Assembly: GCA_004292515.1 (NCBI GenBank)
Contig: RDXB01000032.1
Coordinates: 1-64,000, forward strand
Source: Oscillatoriales cyanobacterium
GTDB lineage: Bacteria > Cyanobacteriota > Cyanobacteriia > CACIAM-69d
Direction of reading: 5' to 3'
DNA: 64,000 nucleotides
The position numbers and the translations under genes are program-made. The notes under the pieces are model-generated. The model was not told the origin of the DNA, did not search any database, and worked only from the letters and a program-made list of their open reading frames with translations. Within the stretch, counting starts at the first letter, position 1, and every line of letters begins with the position of its first letter. Of this stretch, positions 18,046 through 27,794 are shown one piece after another.

Positions 18046-18067
18046 ACAAGGGGCTTCAGCCCCTTGT
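18046..18067. repeat. Palindromic dispersed repeat (ACAAGGGGCT family)
   Basis: ACAAGGGGCT, TC, AGCCCCTTGT is a perfect inverted repeat followed by TGCAACA. Related copies are at 45633-45654 (one mismatch), about 34754-34768 (half site) and about 48764-48795 (degenerate). Confidence 0.65.
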
Positions 18068-18135
18068 TGCAACACTGGACACAGAAACTAGCCCACAACG
18101 ATACCAGCCAACTTTAGACCACCTAGCGATCGCGC

Positions 18136-19059
18136 CTAAGCGCCGCCGGGCCCATCGAGGTCAGCAAAATCAACCTTGCCGTGGACGTGATTGTGGCGCG
18201 CGGGCACGCTGTCTTCGCTTTCCATCATGCCGTTGACCGTTTCGGTCAGGGCTTTGGGATCCATGAAGATCACCTTGGAGTTGGGGCTTTCGCTGATTTT
18301 TTGGCTGGCATCCACGTAGCGCTGGGCCACAAGGAACTTCACCATTTGCTCCAATACCCCCTTGCTTTGGGGTTTATCGTGCATGGCGGCTGAAATCAGC
18401 TTCACCGCCTGCACAATCCCCTCAGCTTCTTCGATCGCCGCCTGTTTGCGTCCTTCCGCTTCGGCGATCGCTGCGGCCCGTTTGCCCTCAGCTTCTTCGA
18501 CAGCCGCTTGGCGATCTCGTTCAGCAATGCGGGTGCGCTCCATCGCTCGATCGATCTCTTCGGGCCGTTGGATATGTTGGATCGCCACCCGCAAAACTTT
18601 GATTCCCCATTCGGTGGTGACCGTGTCAATCCGATCGAGCAGGGTTTGGTTCAGCTCTTCAATCTTGGAAAAGGTTTCTTCCAGCTCGATTTGGCCGAAG
18701 CGCGCCCGCAATTCCGTCGCAACCAAGTTAGCTAGCGCAGCGTCCAGGTTATCGACGTTGTAGTAAGCAGCCTTCAGGTTGACAATCCGCCAAGAACCAA
18801 CGGCATCCACTTCGATCGACAAACCATCTTTGGTAATCACCTGTTGCGGTTTGATGTCAATTTCCCGTTCTCGCATGGTTTCGACAATTAGCGAATCCAC
18901 GAACGGAATGACAAAGTTTAGCCCCGGGTCTAGCGTGCGTTGATAACGGCCCAATCGCTCGACTAATGCTTTGTTTCCCTGTTCGATCACGCGGGCGGAG
19001 CTAGCAAAGTAGCCCAAGCCCACGGCGAGAGAAACGAGTAGCCCCAACACTGCATCCAC
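18136..19059 (-). CDS. SPFH (stomatin/prohibitin) family protein
   Basis: 307 aa from GTG 19059. One N-terminal membrane segment (AVLGLLVSLAVGLGYFA) is followed by the SPFH/Band 7 domain (VIEQGNKALVERLGRY through about residue 180) and an Ala/Glu-rich coiled coil (ERDRQAAVEEAEGKRAAAIAEAEGRKQ). This matches the paraslipin/stomatin-like group of cyanobacteria. Such proteins form large membrane rings or microdomains, often tied to proteolysis or stress. No NfeD partner is adjacent. Divergently organised relative to nothing; nrdR lies upstream on the same strand with a 218-bp gap. Confidence 0.9.
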   Translation of the reverse strand: MDAVLGLLVSLAVGLGYFASSARVIEQGNKALVERLGRYQRTLDPGLNFVIPFVDSLIVETMREREIDIKPQQVITKDGLSIEVDAVGSWRIVNLKAAYYNVDNLDAALANLVATELRARFGQIELEETFSKIEELNQTLLDRIDTVTTEWGIKVLRVAIQHIQRPEEIDRAMERTRIAERDRQAAVEEAEGKRAAAIAEAEGRKQAAIEEAEGIVQAVKLISAAMHDKPQSKGVLEQMVKFLVAQRYVDASQKISESPNSKVIFMDPKALTETVNGMMESEDSVPARHNHVHGKVDFADLDGPGGA

Positions 19060-19277
19060 GTTTGTTCACTCCATGCTAGGTGCGGCAATTGACCGGCGGC
19101 GCAGCCAATGCCCACATCTGGTCTTGCCACTTTGGTTTTGCCACTCTTGCGAGCATTTGACAAGCGCCGCCAGCCCCTGCGTCTGCCCTAGATGACACTC
19201 GCCCCCATCGCCAGCCCCAAAATTGGGAGGCCAACCAGAAAGTGCAACGCCCAAAAATGAGGCATTGATAGAGCAGA

Positions 19278-19799
19278 TCAAGGGGATGGATCGCTAGGTA
19301 CGTGGCGGTTTGGCAGGTCACTCAACCCATAGCCGGCGGGTGCTGCTTGCTCGGCCCGGAGGCGATCAAGCGTTTCAACAAAATCACGGATGCCTTGGAA
19401 TTGCTGATAGACGGAGGCAAATCGCACATAGGCGACTTCACTGAGCGATCGCAACCGATCAAGCATCAAGCCGCCTAGTTCTTGGGTTTTGACCTCACGG
19501 ATTGATCGTTGCTGCACGTCGGCTTCGATGTCATCCACGATCGACTCCAGGGTTTCGATCGCCGTGCCCGTTTTTTCACAGGCTCGAATCAGACCCCGCA
19601 ACAGCTTCGAGCGATCAAACGATTCACGCCGCCCATCCCGCTTCACCACCGTGATCGGCACAAACTCAATGCGCTCATAGGTCGTAAAGCGTCGCTGGCA
19701 GGCCAGACACTCGCGTCGCCGCCGAATGCTTTGCCCACCCTCAGCGGATCGCGACTCCAGCACTCGACTATCGACGTGATGGCAGAACGGACACCGCAC
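19278..19799 (-). CDS. nrdR: Transcriptional repressor NrdR
   Basis: 173 aa from GTG 19799. The N-terminal zinc ribbon MRCPFCHH...[15 protein letters not shown] is followed by the ATP-cone domain ([20 protein letters not shown] to about residue 140). NrdR binds NrdR boxes and represses ribonucleotide reductase genes in response to ATP/dATP. The length is close to the family's usual 150-170. No nrd gene is in the window. It follows psbT on the same strand, with about 200 bp between. Confidence 0.96.
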   Translation of the reverse strand: MRCPFCHHVDSRVLESRSAEGGQSIRRRRECLACQRRFTTYERIEFVPITVVKRDGRRESFDRSKLLRGLIRACEKTGTAIETLESIVDDIEADVQQRSIREVKTQELGGLMLDRLRSLSEVAYVRFASVYQQFQGIRDFVETLDRLRAEQAAPAGYGLSDLPNRHVPSDPSP

Positions 19800-20003
19800 G
19801 ATCGTTCCCCCTGAGATACAGAACCCGAGCGAGCGATCGCACCGTCGAGTTGCCCCACAGACGACCCAGACTGTCGATCACACGCTCGGGCCATACTGCA
19901 ACCGCCACCGATTTAGCCGCCAACTCGCAATAGACAAACGGCCAGGCGGCTCATGGGGCGATCGCGATCGGTGATGCCGATCCTCAACGCCAGTCAGCCT
20001 TAC

Positions 20004-20099
20004 CTACTTGCCAATCTTAGGCGGTTCGCGGAAGGCAATTGCAAAAAATAGGGTTCCGATCGCCAGAGCCAAAATCAAAATGTAGGCAACGCTTTCCAT
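20004..20099 (-). CDS. psbT: Photosystem II reaction centre protein T
   Basis: 31 aa: [18 protein letters not shown] then [13 protein letters not shown]. One membrane helix, stop TAG at 20004-20006, start ATG at 20099. This is the standard PsbT sequence and size. PsbT sits at the PSII dimer interface. It follows psbB in the usual order, but here an intrinsic terminator lies between the two. Confidence 0.95.
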   Translation of the reverse strand: MESVAYILILALAIGTLFFAIAFREPPKIGK

Positions 20100-20245
20100 A
20101 ACTCATTTCCTAACAACTTTTCCTCAGTCTATCAAGCAAGGGTCGAAAACGTTCAGATTCCAAACCCCGCCCAGAACGGGCTTCACAACCTGAAACAATC
20201 CCTAGACCACACCGCACCTAGGCCACATCCCAATTCTGCCCACCG

Positions 20246-20290
20246 TATCGTTCCATGCATTATCGTTCCATCCATTGTTGTTCCGTCCAT
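20246..20290. repeat. 15-bp tandem repeat, three units
   Basis: TATCGTTCCATGCAT, TATCGTTCCATCCAT and TGTTGTTCCGTCCAT follow in tandem. Confidence 0.75.
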
Positions 20291-20329
20291 TGCACAACCA
20301 TCCCTGATTGGCGCACTGCGAAGGAATGG

Positions 20330-20376
20330 GTATAAAAATAGCCAAGAGAGCCTGGATAGACCAGACTCTCTTGGCT
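20330..20376 (-). terminator. Intrinsic terminator after psbB
   Basis: On the minus strand AGCCAAGAGAG and CTCTCTTGGCT form an 11-bp stem with a 15-nt loop, then TATTTTTAT. It lies about 50 bp after the psbB stop. Confidence 0.8.
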
Positions 20377-20427
20377 TTAACCATTGCTTCAACGCCCGAG
20401 TTTTTAGCTCAGGCGCGATCGCATGAA

Positions 20428-21945
20428 TTAGGCTTCCTTGCGGGTCGTCAAGTCGCCCAGCTTTTGGAACGCACCAAATTCGATTTGTTCGCCCAGATCC
20501 GCTTCAATCCCGGCAAACACATCGCGGAACAGCGTCCGAGCGCCGTGCCAGATGTGGCCAAAGAAGAACAGCAGTGCGAACGAAGCGTGGGCAAAGGTGA
20601 ACCAACCGCGAGGGCTAGTGCGGAACACCCCATCAGCCTCGGTCGTGTCAAATTCAAACGGTTCGCCCAACTGCGAGCGACGCGCCAGGCGCTTCACATC
20701 CGCAGGGTTGGTGAACGTTTGACCATTGAGCGCGCCGCCGTAAACCACGGCCGTCACGCCGGTTTGCTCCACACTCAGCTTCGACTCAGCACGACGGAAC
20801 GGAATGTCCGCACGCACCACGCCATCCGCATCGGTCATCACAACCGGGAAGGTTTCAAAGAAGTTGGGCAGACGGCGCACGTTCAGCTCGCGGCCTTCCG
20901 CGTCGGTAAACACCGCGTGACCCAGCCACTTCTTGGCCATGCCGTCGCCGCTGTTCATCTTACCTACACGGAACAGACCGCCCTTAGCGGGGCTGTTACC
21001 CACATAGTCATAGAAGGCCAGCTTTTCGGGAATTGCCGACCAGGCTTCAGCTTGGCTCTTGCCAGCAGCCACGTCGGTTTGGACGCGACGTTGAATTTCC
21101 TGTTGGAAATAGCCGCTATCCCACTGATAACGAGTGGGGCCAAACAGTTCGATCGGGGTGGTGGCGTTGCCATACCACATGGTGCCAGCGACCACGAAGG
21201 CCGAGAAGAACACTGCGGCGATACTGCTTGACAGCACGGTTTCGATGTTCCCCATCCGCAGGGCCTTGTAGAGGCGCTCGGGCGGACGGACACTCAGGTG
21301 GAACAAGCCGGCAATAATCCCCACAATCCCCGCAGCAATGTGGTGGGCCACAATTCCGCCAGGGTTGAAGGGGTTAAAGCCATCGGGCCCCCATTCGGGT
21401 GCAACGGGCTGCACATGGCCCGTGATGCCATAGGGATCAGACACCCACATCCCCGGCCCAAATAGGCCCGTGAGGTGGAATGCGCCAAAGCCAAAGCAGA
21501 GAAGACCAGACAAGAACAGGTGAATGCCGAACATCTTCGGCAAGTCGAGGGCGGGTTCGCCCGTGCGGGGATCGGTAAACAGCTCCAAATCCCAGAAGAC
21601 CCAGTGCCACACAGCAGCCAGGAACAGCAGACCAGAGAGCACGATGTGGGCAGTTGCCACACCTTCAAAGCTCCAGAAGCCAACATCGGTGGCAGTTTCA
21701 CCGGTGATGCTCCAGCCACCCCAAGATTGGGTCACACCCAAACGTGCCATGAAGGGCAGCACAAACATGCCTTGCCGCCACATGGGGTTTAGGACGGGAT
21801 CGCTCGGGTCAAAGTTCGACAGTTCAAACAGCGCCATGGAGCCGGCCCAGCCAGCCACGAGCGCTGTATGCATCAGGTGAACGGCAATCAGTCGGCCTGG
21901 GTCATTCAGGACGACTGTATGCACTCGATACCAGGGTAGTCCCAT
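20428..21945 (-). CDS. psbB: Photosystem II CP47 chlorophyll-binding protein
   Basis: 505 aa, essentially full length. It starts [19 protein letters not shown] and ends near [10 protein letters not shown], with six membrane helices and the many chlorophyll-ligating His (for example [42 protein letters not shown]). The large lumenal loop between helices five and six is about residues 260-450. CP47 is the inner antenna of PSII on the D2 side. ATG 21945 has GGAGG (minus strand, 21955-21959) about nine bases upstream. Its own terminator lies downstream, before psbT. Confidence 0.99.
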   Translation of the reverse strand: MGLPWYRVHTVVLNDPGRLIAVHLMHTALVAGWAGSMALFELSNFDPSDPVLNPMWRQGMFVLPFMARLGVTQSWGGWSITGETATDVGFWSFEGVATAHIVLSGLLFLAAVWHWVFWDLELFTDPRTGEPALDLPKMFGIHLFLSGLLCFGFGAFHLTGLFGPGMWVSDPYGITGHVQPVAPEWGPDGFNPFNPGGIVAHHIAAGIVGIIAGLFHLSVRPPERLYKALRMGNIETVLSSSIAAVFFSAFVVAGTMWYGNATTPIELFGPTRYQWDSGYFQQEIQRRVQTDVAAGKSQAEAWSAIPEKLAFYDYVGNSPAKGGLFRVGKMNSGDGMAKKWLGHAVFTDAEGRELNVRRLPNFFETFPVVMTDADGVVRADIPFRRAESKLSVEQTGVTAVVYGGALNGQTFTNPADVKRLARRSQLGEPFEFDTTEADGVFRTSPRGWFTFAHASFALLFFFGHIWHGARTLFRDVFAGIEADLGEQIEFGAFQKLGDLTTRKEA

Positions 21946-22144
21946 TGACTACGGCCTCCTCATTCGTTGGTGATACAGCAGTGCAGTAAATCGATCGCCT
22001 GTTATTAGGAGTCGCGATGCAGTTTCTCGAAAGAATCCGTTAAGGCAGTTATCTAAAAAAGTGTATAGAGTCCACATACCGATCGCAAGCAAGCGGTGAT
22101 GCAGATCTGACATGGCGGTGGCGCAGACTGCTGATTGGGTGGGT

Positions 22145-22492
22145 TCAAAATTGGCTGGGATTTTGGATTTCGCAGGTGGCTCCGGCTTTGCTGAGGCGAT
22201 CGAGGGCCTGGTCGGCGCTCATCAGACGGGTCAGCAGCACTTGCCCGATCGACTGGCCCTGGGCTGTGGAGTCTTCGGGGTGGTCGGGTTTGACTTCTAG
22301 GGTGACGATCGAGCTTTCAACCCGATACAGCCAGAGGATTTCGGTCTGTTGCACGATCGAGAGTTGGGTGCGCTCAATCCGGGGCGATCGCCGCCAAGCG
22401 ACGCTGTTCCACAGGCCGTCAGTACTCCAAACTCGACCCACATTCCATCCATCGGAGAGGAAGAAATATTTCCAATTGTCAGTGCTTTGCAT
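22145..22492 (-). CDS. Small protein of unknown function
   Basis: About 115 aa from ATG 22492 (MQSTDNWKYFFLSDGWNVGRVW). It has no signal or membrane segment. A Trp/Tyr-rich start leads into a beta-rich centre (TQLSIVQQTEILWLYRVESSIVTLEVKPD) and a short helical end (GQVLLTRLMSADQALDRL). The coherent amphipathic pattern suggests a real gene, but I recognise no family. The frame is open upstream to 22570. It follows the PP2C gene on the same strand by 135 bp. Confidence 0.55.
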   Translation of the reverse strand: MQSTDNWKYFFLSDGWNVGRVWSTDGLWNSVAWRRSPRIERTQLSIVQQTEILWLYRVESSIVTLEVKPDHPEDSTAQGQSIGQVLLTRLMSADQALDRLSKAGATCEIQNPSQF

Positions 22493-22627
22493 GGGGACTC
22501 GGGGGGGCGATCGCAATTCAGCGCCCAACTTATCACCAAACCTGGGGAGGCGGGGTCTTGAAGTCCCCAAAAATTTGGCTTACAGACCCCAGGCAACGTG
22601 CTCACCAACTTGCCGATCGATCAGGCC

Positions 22628-25042
22628 CTATGGGGGTGGGTTGAGGTTAATCGCTGGGGCGATCGGGGAATTGCAGGGGTTGGGGCGATCGGCTGGCCAA
22701 GTCATGATCCGATTGGGGAGGTCTGCGGCGCGCACAAGGAAGGTATCCCCCTTGAGGCCGAGGACGGGACGATTGCTGGTGGGACCCGCCGGACAGATCT
22801 TGATTTGGACCCAATTGATGATCGGCGACTGAGTTGGCTGGTTGGGTGAATTGAGCGAATTGGGTGAATTGGGTGAATTGGGCGAATTGGTCGGGGGCGC
22901 GGCGGTGTCAGTCTCTGAGAAGACGCGCAGGACTTGGATCGGATGGTTGGGGGCCAGCCAGCCAATGTTGGTTTTGGGGCCAACCACCTGGTAAAGACCC
23001 AACGAACTGGCTTCGGGCCGCACCACGAGGGTGGCCCCCGCCTGGATGGTTTTGCTGGGGGCGATCGCAGGGCTGGCCGCGGGACTGACCGTGGGACTGA
23101 CCGTGGGACTGACCGTGGGGCGGGAGCCGGGTGATTCGGGGCTGGACGGGGCCGTAGGGGTGGGACTCGGTGTCGCGGGTGGACTGTTGCCATCCACCAA
23201 CTGCCGAATCAGGGGCCTCGCCACCAAGGTGAACAGGCTACCCACCACAATTAGCCCTGCCAAACCGGCCAGCCAGGGGGCTAAGTTGGGGGGCTGCGAT
23301 CGACGGCGGCGACGTTCGGCCCGGTTGGCGCGATCGACTTCGCTCAGGTCAGCGATCGCCCCAGTCGCAGTTGGGATGACCGTGGCAACAGGGGGCTGAT
23401 CCCTGTCAAGGCGATCGGGGGGCAGCGCCGCATCAACCCGATCCGTGCTGGGCGACGGCATGATCATGCTCAGGGGCTGGCTGGGCAGCACTTGGCTAGC
23501 GGCCCGAATTTGCAGCAGGGCGATCGTGGCGTTGTCATGGCCGTTGTGCTGATTGGCCAGGGCGATCGCCCGTTCCACCGTGGCCACCGCATCGGCATCG
23601 CCCAAACTGGGCAAAAATAGCTCCCGCCACGATCGCTCGATCAAGTCAAAGTCGCTGACTCCATCGGAGCAAAGCACAATTTCGCAGTCTTCATCCAAAA
23701 TCAGATGGCGCACCGTCGGCGACAGGTTTTCCGAGGGGCCCATGCCCAGAGCCTGCACCAGGGCCCCGGCGGAACCAACCTGCAACAGATCGCGATAGAA
23801 CCCCAAGCCCAAGCGACTTTCACGGGTCGCCAAGTCGTCGTCAAGGGTTAAGGGATGGCAGCCAGTGGCGGTGACTTGGTAGGCACGGCTGTCGCCCACA
23901 TGGGCCAGGTAGAGCGATCGCTCGATCATCAAGGCCAACACCACAGTTGTGCCCATCCGCTGGCGTTCGGAGCGGCCTTCATCGTTGTTGCGCTGGGCGA
24001 TCGCGCTATTGGCGGCGGCGATCGCTTCGATCAGGGTTTGGGCCACGGTGGCAGAGTCGGGGGGATGGGTCGCCGCCTGTTCCACAAAAGGAGCTAGCTG
24101 TGTGGTCAGCACCTCGATCGCCAGCCGGGAAGCCACATCCCCCCCCTCATGGCCTCCCAGCCCATCACAGACCATCACCAAGCCGTAGCGATGTCCCGTT
24201 GATGGACTCGGACTGGCTGGGTAACAGGCATCTTCGTTGCGCGATCGACTAGGGCCCGGATCGCTGAGGGTGGCGCTGGCTAAGGCTACGGGCAAGTCCT
24301 GGCACGCCCACTGATTGATCGCCTGCTCTAGGGACTGGGCCAGGGTGGCGGCATCCATTCGGCCCAGGGCAATTTGCTGCATCACCGGCCTAATGATCGG
24401 TTCGATCACTGGATGCGGGATTAATTTTTGAACCAACCAGCGACCCCATTCGGCCAAGCTCTGCGATCGGCCAGCATTGTCTTTTAGGGATAACAGTCGC
24501 ACCCAGCCGCCACCCACCCGCAGTCGATCGGGATCGAACAGCGTCGCCGAGCTATTGACCGCCTGGAGTGGCTCCCACAGGCGGGCCAACTGCCAAAGCC
24601 AATTCAGTTGGCGCAGGGGCGATTGGTGGGGCCATTGCTCCAGCAACCGGGGCAAGAGCGTGCCATCCGGGGCGATCGGCCCGCCTTCGAGCAGGAGGAG
24701 TGGATCGCGCCCCGTGCTGGCATGTTTGGTGATGCCGTAAATTTGCGGAATTTGGGGCCGGTACTCAAACAGGCGTAAATAGTTGAGCGTCGCCCGCGTC
24801 ACCTCATGGGGCACATCCGGCGGTTCAGCCGGTTTGCCATCCATAAAGCAGCGATCGCCCAAGTAGAAATAGCGGTTGCCCACCCAATCCCCCGGCCGCA
24901 ACGCCTTCAGGTTCGAGCCGATCGCATACAAATACACCAGTGCCAAGGGTGCACCGCAGGACGAGCAACTGCGGGCCGTCGCGGGATTGGTGTGGCCGCA
25001 GTGGGGATTGCTGCAAGCAATTGAGCCGATCGGGGTGGTCAT
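22628..25042 (-). CDS. Zinc ribbon / kinase-like / PP2C-type phosphatase, membrane anchored
   Basis: About 804 aa. A zinc ribbon (CSNPHCGHTNPATARSCSSCG, residues 9-29) is followed by a region (about 40-250) that reads like a worn kinase fold (LRPGDWVGNRY, LLLLEGGPIAPDGTLL, LWQLARLWEPLQAV) with no HRD or DFG. The PP2C domain (about 265-515) has DPGPSRSRNEDACY, GLVMVCDGLGGHEGG, LAHVGDSRAY, LCSDGVSDF and GHDNATIALL, so its metal sites look intact. After a linker come a helix (LAPWLAGLAGLIVVGSLF), Pro/Thr/Ser repeats and a C-terminal beta domain (about 700-804) presumably outside the membrane. ATG 25042 is chosen over 25105, which reads into the upstream gene. 11 bp follow the GH116 gene, so an operon is likely. 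Confidence 0.87.
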   Translation of the reverse strand: MTTPIGSIACSNPHCGHTNPATARSCSSCGAPLALVYLYAIGSNLKALRPGDWVGNRYFYLGDRCFMDGKPAEPPDVPHEVTRATLNYLRLFEYRPQIPQIYGITKHASTGRDPLLLLEGGPIAPDGTLLPRLLEQWPHQSPLRQLNWLWQLARLWEPLQAVNSSATLFDPDRLRVGGGWVRLLSLKDNAGRSQSLAEWGRWLVQKLIPHPVIEPIIRPVMQQIALGRMDAATLAQSLEQAINQWACQDLPVALASATLSDPGPSRSRNEDACYPASPSPSTGHRYGLVMVCDGLGGHEGGDVASRLAIEVLTTQLAPFVEQAATHPPDSATVAQTLIEAIAAANSAIAQRNNDEGRSERQRMGTTVVLALMIERSLYLAHVGDSRAYQVTATGCHPLTLDDDLATRESRLGLGFYRDLLQVGSAGALVQALGMGPSENLSPTVRHLILDEDCEIVLCSDGVSDFDLIERSWRELFLPSLGDADAVATVERAIALANQHNGHDNATIALLQIRAASQVLPSQPLSMIMPSPSTDRVDAALPPDRLDRDQPPVATVIPTATGAIADLSEVDRANRAERRRRRSQPPNLAPWLAGLAGLIVVGSLFTLVARPLIRQLVDGNSPPATPSPTPTAPSSPESPGSRPTVSPTVSPTVSPAASPAIAPSKTIQAGATLVVRPEASSLGLYQVVGPKTNIGWLAPNHPIQVLRVFSETDTAAPPTNSPNSPNSPNSLNSPNQPTQSPIINWVQIKICPAGPTSNRPVLGLKGDTFLVRAADLPNRIMTWPADRPNPCNSPIAPAINLNPPP
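22844..22897 (-). repeat. In-frame 9-bp tandem repeat, six units
   Basis: Six units of GGGTGAATT (plus strand, with GAGCGAATT and GGGCGAATT variants) encode the NSP repeats in the PP2C protein's C-terminal part. Period nine keeps the frame. Confidence 0.85.
23081..23116 (-). repeat. In-frame 12-bp tandem repeat, three units
   Basis: GGGACTGACCGT is repeated three times exactly (plus strand) and encodes PTVSPTVSPTVSP in the same protein. Confidence 0.9.
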
Positions 25043-25053
25043 GCACTCATCCG

Positions 25054-27600
25054 CTAGCGAACAGTCAGCGGGGCAAACTGGGTGATTACGCCGTAGATCG
25101 CCCAAATCGCCATCGGTCGCAAGTAGGTACTGGCGCGGAAGGTATTTTGAGCCGTGATCGCTTCTGGCGTGCGGAACTGCAACCCGCCACTATAAATTTG
25201 CCCCACCACAGCAGCAGTAATCTCCATCGCCTGTTGTTCGTAACCCATTTGTAGCCAAAAGGCCGCCAACCCAAAGTTAATCCCTGTCCAAACTTCCAGG
25301 GGATGGGTGGCTTTCGGGTTTTCCGGTGCGCCGTCGGGCAGCACGCCGTTGGCCACACCCAAACTCGGCGCATCGGCGGGAATCTCCCAACCCAGCTCGC
25401 GGGCCCGATCGCCCTTACAAAACTCGTTGAACCGGACGAAACAAGCCTCATAGACCGTTTCGATCGCCGATCGAGCCGCCGCCGGTTCCACCACATCGGG
25501 CAAACCCAGCAATCGGGTATAGAACTGGCCACAGAGCTGATCGGCCATCACCACATCAGAACCGCTGCCGGTGTCGAGCCGGTACGATCGCCCATTCCAC
25601 AGCGCGTCATGGTATACAGCCCGCGATTGGGTCAGCCAGCTTTGGTAGGTATCGAGCTGGGTTTGTAGGCGGACCGGATCAACAGCCACACCCTCGGGCC
25701 AATCGTTGGGGGCCATATCTTGCAGAATCCGCCCGATCGCGATCGCCGCTTCCAAGGCCGCAATCCACAGGCCGCCGCAATAGGCACTCACCCCCACCAA
25801 CCGCCAATCATCGAAGGTCTGATCGGGCGCGCCGGAGTTTTCGGGAATCCCGTCGCCGTCTTCGTCGAAGGTTTTCAGGTAGGCCAGCGATCGCCCCACC
25901 GCTTCCCAGCAGTCCACCAAAAATTCCCGATCGGTTGCCCCGGTCAATAGATAATCACGGTAGACCTGCAAGACAAAATCGCTGGGCAGATCTTTCCAGA
26001 GGTTGCAGTCCTGATAGCTGGTGTAGTTGGTGGCTTCCCAAGGATGCTCGTTCGGTGCGCCCAAGTCGTGGGGCGTGGCATCGGCAATTTTGCGGACGGC
26101 GGCGGCTCGGTTGTAGCCAATAATCCGGGGCGTGGGGTCAGCCAACGGAATCGCCCGCGCAAAGGCTCGGATCACCGATTTTTCTAGTTCTGGCCAGAGC
26201 AGCAACAGCCCAAAGGAACCGTAGAGCCGTACATCCAAGCTTTCATACCAGCGGTAATCGAGGCATTCCAGCACGGCGAACTGGCCTTTCGGGTCGCGCT
26301 CGTCGGCAGCACTCCAGAGACTGCCGCCGGCCGTCAGATCGTAGAGTTCGTTCAGCAGGCCCATTTTGAACCAGTCGGGCCAGTCGGGGCGATCGACCAC
26401 GGGCTTTTGCCAGGTGACGATCCCCTCGCGCCAAGCGTCGTAATGCTTGAGGGCGGTGCGGGCGATCGACCAAGCCCCCTGACCATTGCGCCCAAAAAAG
26501 TCCGTGTAGCGCCGGTAATAGTTCACCCCCGGCTTAAATTCCGTGGTGGGGAAGTCCCAGGCCAGCATGAAGGGGATTTTGCGGGTTTTGCCCGGCCGAA
26601 TCGTGAAGCGCACCGCGATCGCGGCCCCGATCCGTTCACCCGCTTTGGCCGGGCGATCGTCATTTTCATCGGACAGATCTCCCGATCGGGCAAAATCTCG
26701 CCACAGATCGGAGCCATCGCCGGCCGGGTTCCAGCGGGTGTGGTGAAACACTTCCACCGCCGGGTTTTGCACCGTCATCAGTGCCCATTGGCCCATCCCT
26801 TCGGCCAAGGGGCGATCGCCCGGATCGATCAGCCCTTCCAGGTTCAGCAGGGTGCAGCCCACCCGCGAAAAATCTTCGATCCAGCGGTTGAAGTTGCCCT
26901 CACTGTCGCCCCAGCGCGGCTGATATTCATACTCGGGGCTGCCGTCGTCCCGCACCGTAATTTCGGGATTTTTCAGGCGGTTGGTGAACCAGCCCACGGT
27001 GTTTTCCCAACTGAGCAAAATGCTGACCGTGATCGGGCGATCGGTCGGGTTGTGGGCCGTCCATTCAAAAACCGCCACAGGATAGCTGGTTTCTTGGTAG
27101 TTGCCGGCCAAGATCGGCGAAAACTGCTCGCAGGTGAGCTGGCTTTGGAGCACGTTTTCGTAGGTGAACCAACTGCGGGGGTAGAGGGCGGAGTAAGTAC
27201 CGGTCGATCGCTCGGGGGTCGAGGCGGGATACCACTGCCAAGCGTCGAGGCTGCCATCGCGGGGCCCTTCCGTGGCCAGGGCATAGGCCTGGGCCGGGCC
27301 GTCTGCCGGTTGCTCAAACACCGCAAACTGACAGCCGCCTAGATTCTCAAAAATATGTTCGCCGCCGTCAATATGCCAAAAGTTGAAGTCGCCTCGGGGC
27401 GATCGACCCAGGCAACCAGCGCCAAACCCACCGAGGGGCGCACCATGCCAGGGCCCATCATCGAGATTGCTGGCATAGCGGACGGTGTAGGGGCGATCCC
27501 AGCCGAGACCGATCGGACGGCTCCAAGCACAGGAGGGAATCGCAGCCGCAGTCGGGGCCGCAGCAGTGGGGGAGTTGTTGACGGGATTTGCCTGAACCAT
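25054..27600 (-). CDS. GH116-family glycosidase (glucosylceramidase/beta-glucosidase type)
   Basis: 848 aa. An N-terminal beta domain opens with the family block HGAPLGGFGAGCLGRSPRGDF and the motif FNFWHID. The catalytic (alpha/alpha) barrel follows. The nucleophile is likely Glu445 in VLECLDYRWYESLDVRLYGSF and the acid/base Asp lies in PDQTFDDW (about 593-598), by alignment from memory with the human GBA2/TxGH116 motifs. The family hydrolyses beta-glucosides or glucosylceramide; bacterial members act on glucosides or other sugars. No signal peptide, so cytosolic. Start ATG 27600. It leads the likely operon with the PP2C gene. Confidence 0.9.
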   Translation of the reverse strand: MVQANPVNNSPTAAAPTAAAIPSCAWSRPIGLGWDRPYTVRYASNLDDGPWHGAPLGGFGAGCLGRSPRGDFNFWHIDGGEHIFENLGGCQFAVFEQPADGPAQAYALATEGPRDGSLDAWQWYPASTPERSTGTYSALYPRSWFTYENVLQSQLTCEQFSPILAGNYQETSYPVAVFEWTAHNPTDRPITVSILLSWENTVGWFTNRLKNPEITVRDDGSPEYEYQPRWGDSEGNFNRWIEDFSRVGCTLLNLEGLIDPGDRPLAEGMGQWALMTVQNPAVEVFHHTRWNPAGDGSDLWRDFARSGDLSDENDDRPAKAGERIGAAIAVRFTIRPGKTRKIPFMLAWDFPTTEFKPGVNYYRRYTDFFGRNGQGAWSIARTALKHYDAWREGIVTWQKPVVDRPDWPDWFKMGLLNELYDLTAGGSLWSAADERDPKGQFAVLECLDYRWYESLDVRLYGSFGLLLLWPELEKSVIRAFARAIPLADPTPRIIGYNRAAAVRKIADATPHDLGAPNEHPWEATNYTSYQDCNLWKDLPSDFVLQVYRDYLLTGATDREFLVDCWEAVGRSLAYLKTFDEDGDGIPENSGAPDQTFDDWRLVGVSAYCGGLWIAALEAAIAIGRILQDMAPNDWPEGVAVDPVRLQTQLDTYQSWLTQSRAVYHDALWNGRSYRLDTGSGSDVVMADQLCGQFYTRLLGLPDVVEPAAARSAIETVYEACFVRFNEFCKGDRARELGWEIPADAPSLGVANGVLPDGAPENPKATHPLEVWTGINFGLAAFWLQMGYEQQAMEITAAVVGQIYSGGLQFRTPEAITAQNTFRASTYLRPMAIWAIYGVITQFAPLTVR

Positions 27601-27794
27601 GCCGAAAATTTTAAGGCCCTTTGCTCGATCACGCCTAACCGTTGATTAACCCCCTTGGGGAATCGCCTAGGACTTGGGCCAGTGCTAAACGTTGGTCAAC
27701 GCCCATCTTGTGCGCGGGGAGTTTCTCCAGTACAACGGGGATGGGCTAATCGGGATCTGTCCCACAGCCAAGACGCAGCAGGAACAATCGACCT

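Larger units (their letters stand above)
17752..18135. other. Spacer with direct repeats and a palindromic repeat
   Basis: Between convergent genes. It holds the tandem repeats at 17926-18034 and the palindrome at 18046-18067. No gene is seen. Confidence 0.7.
20100..20427. other. psbB-psbT intergenic region
   Basis: 328 bp holding the psbB terminator (20330-20376) and a three-unit 15-bp array (20246-20290). psbT is thus separated from psbB by a likely transcription stop. Confidence 0.7.
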
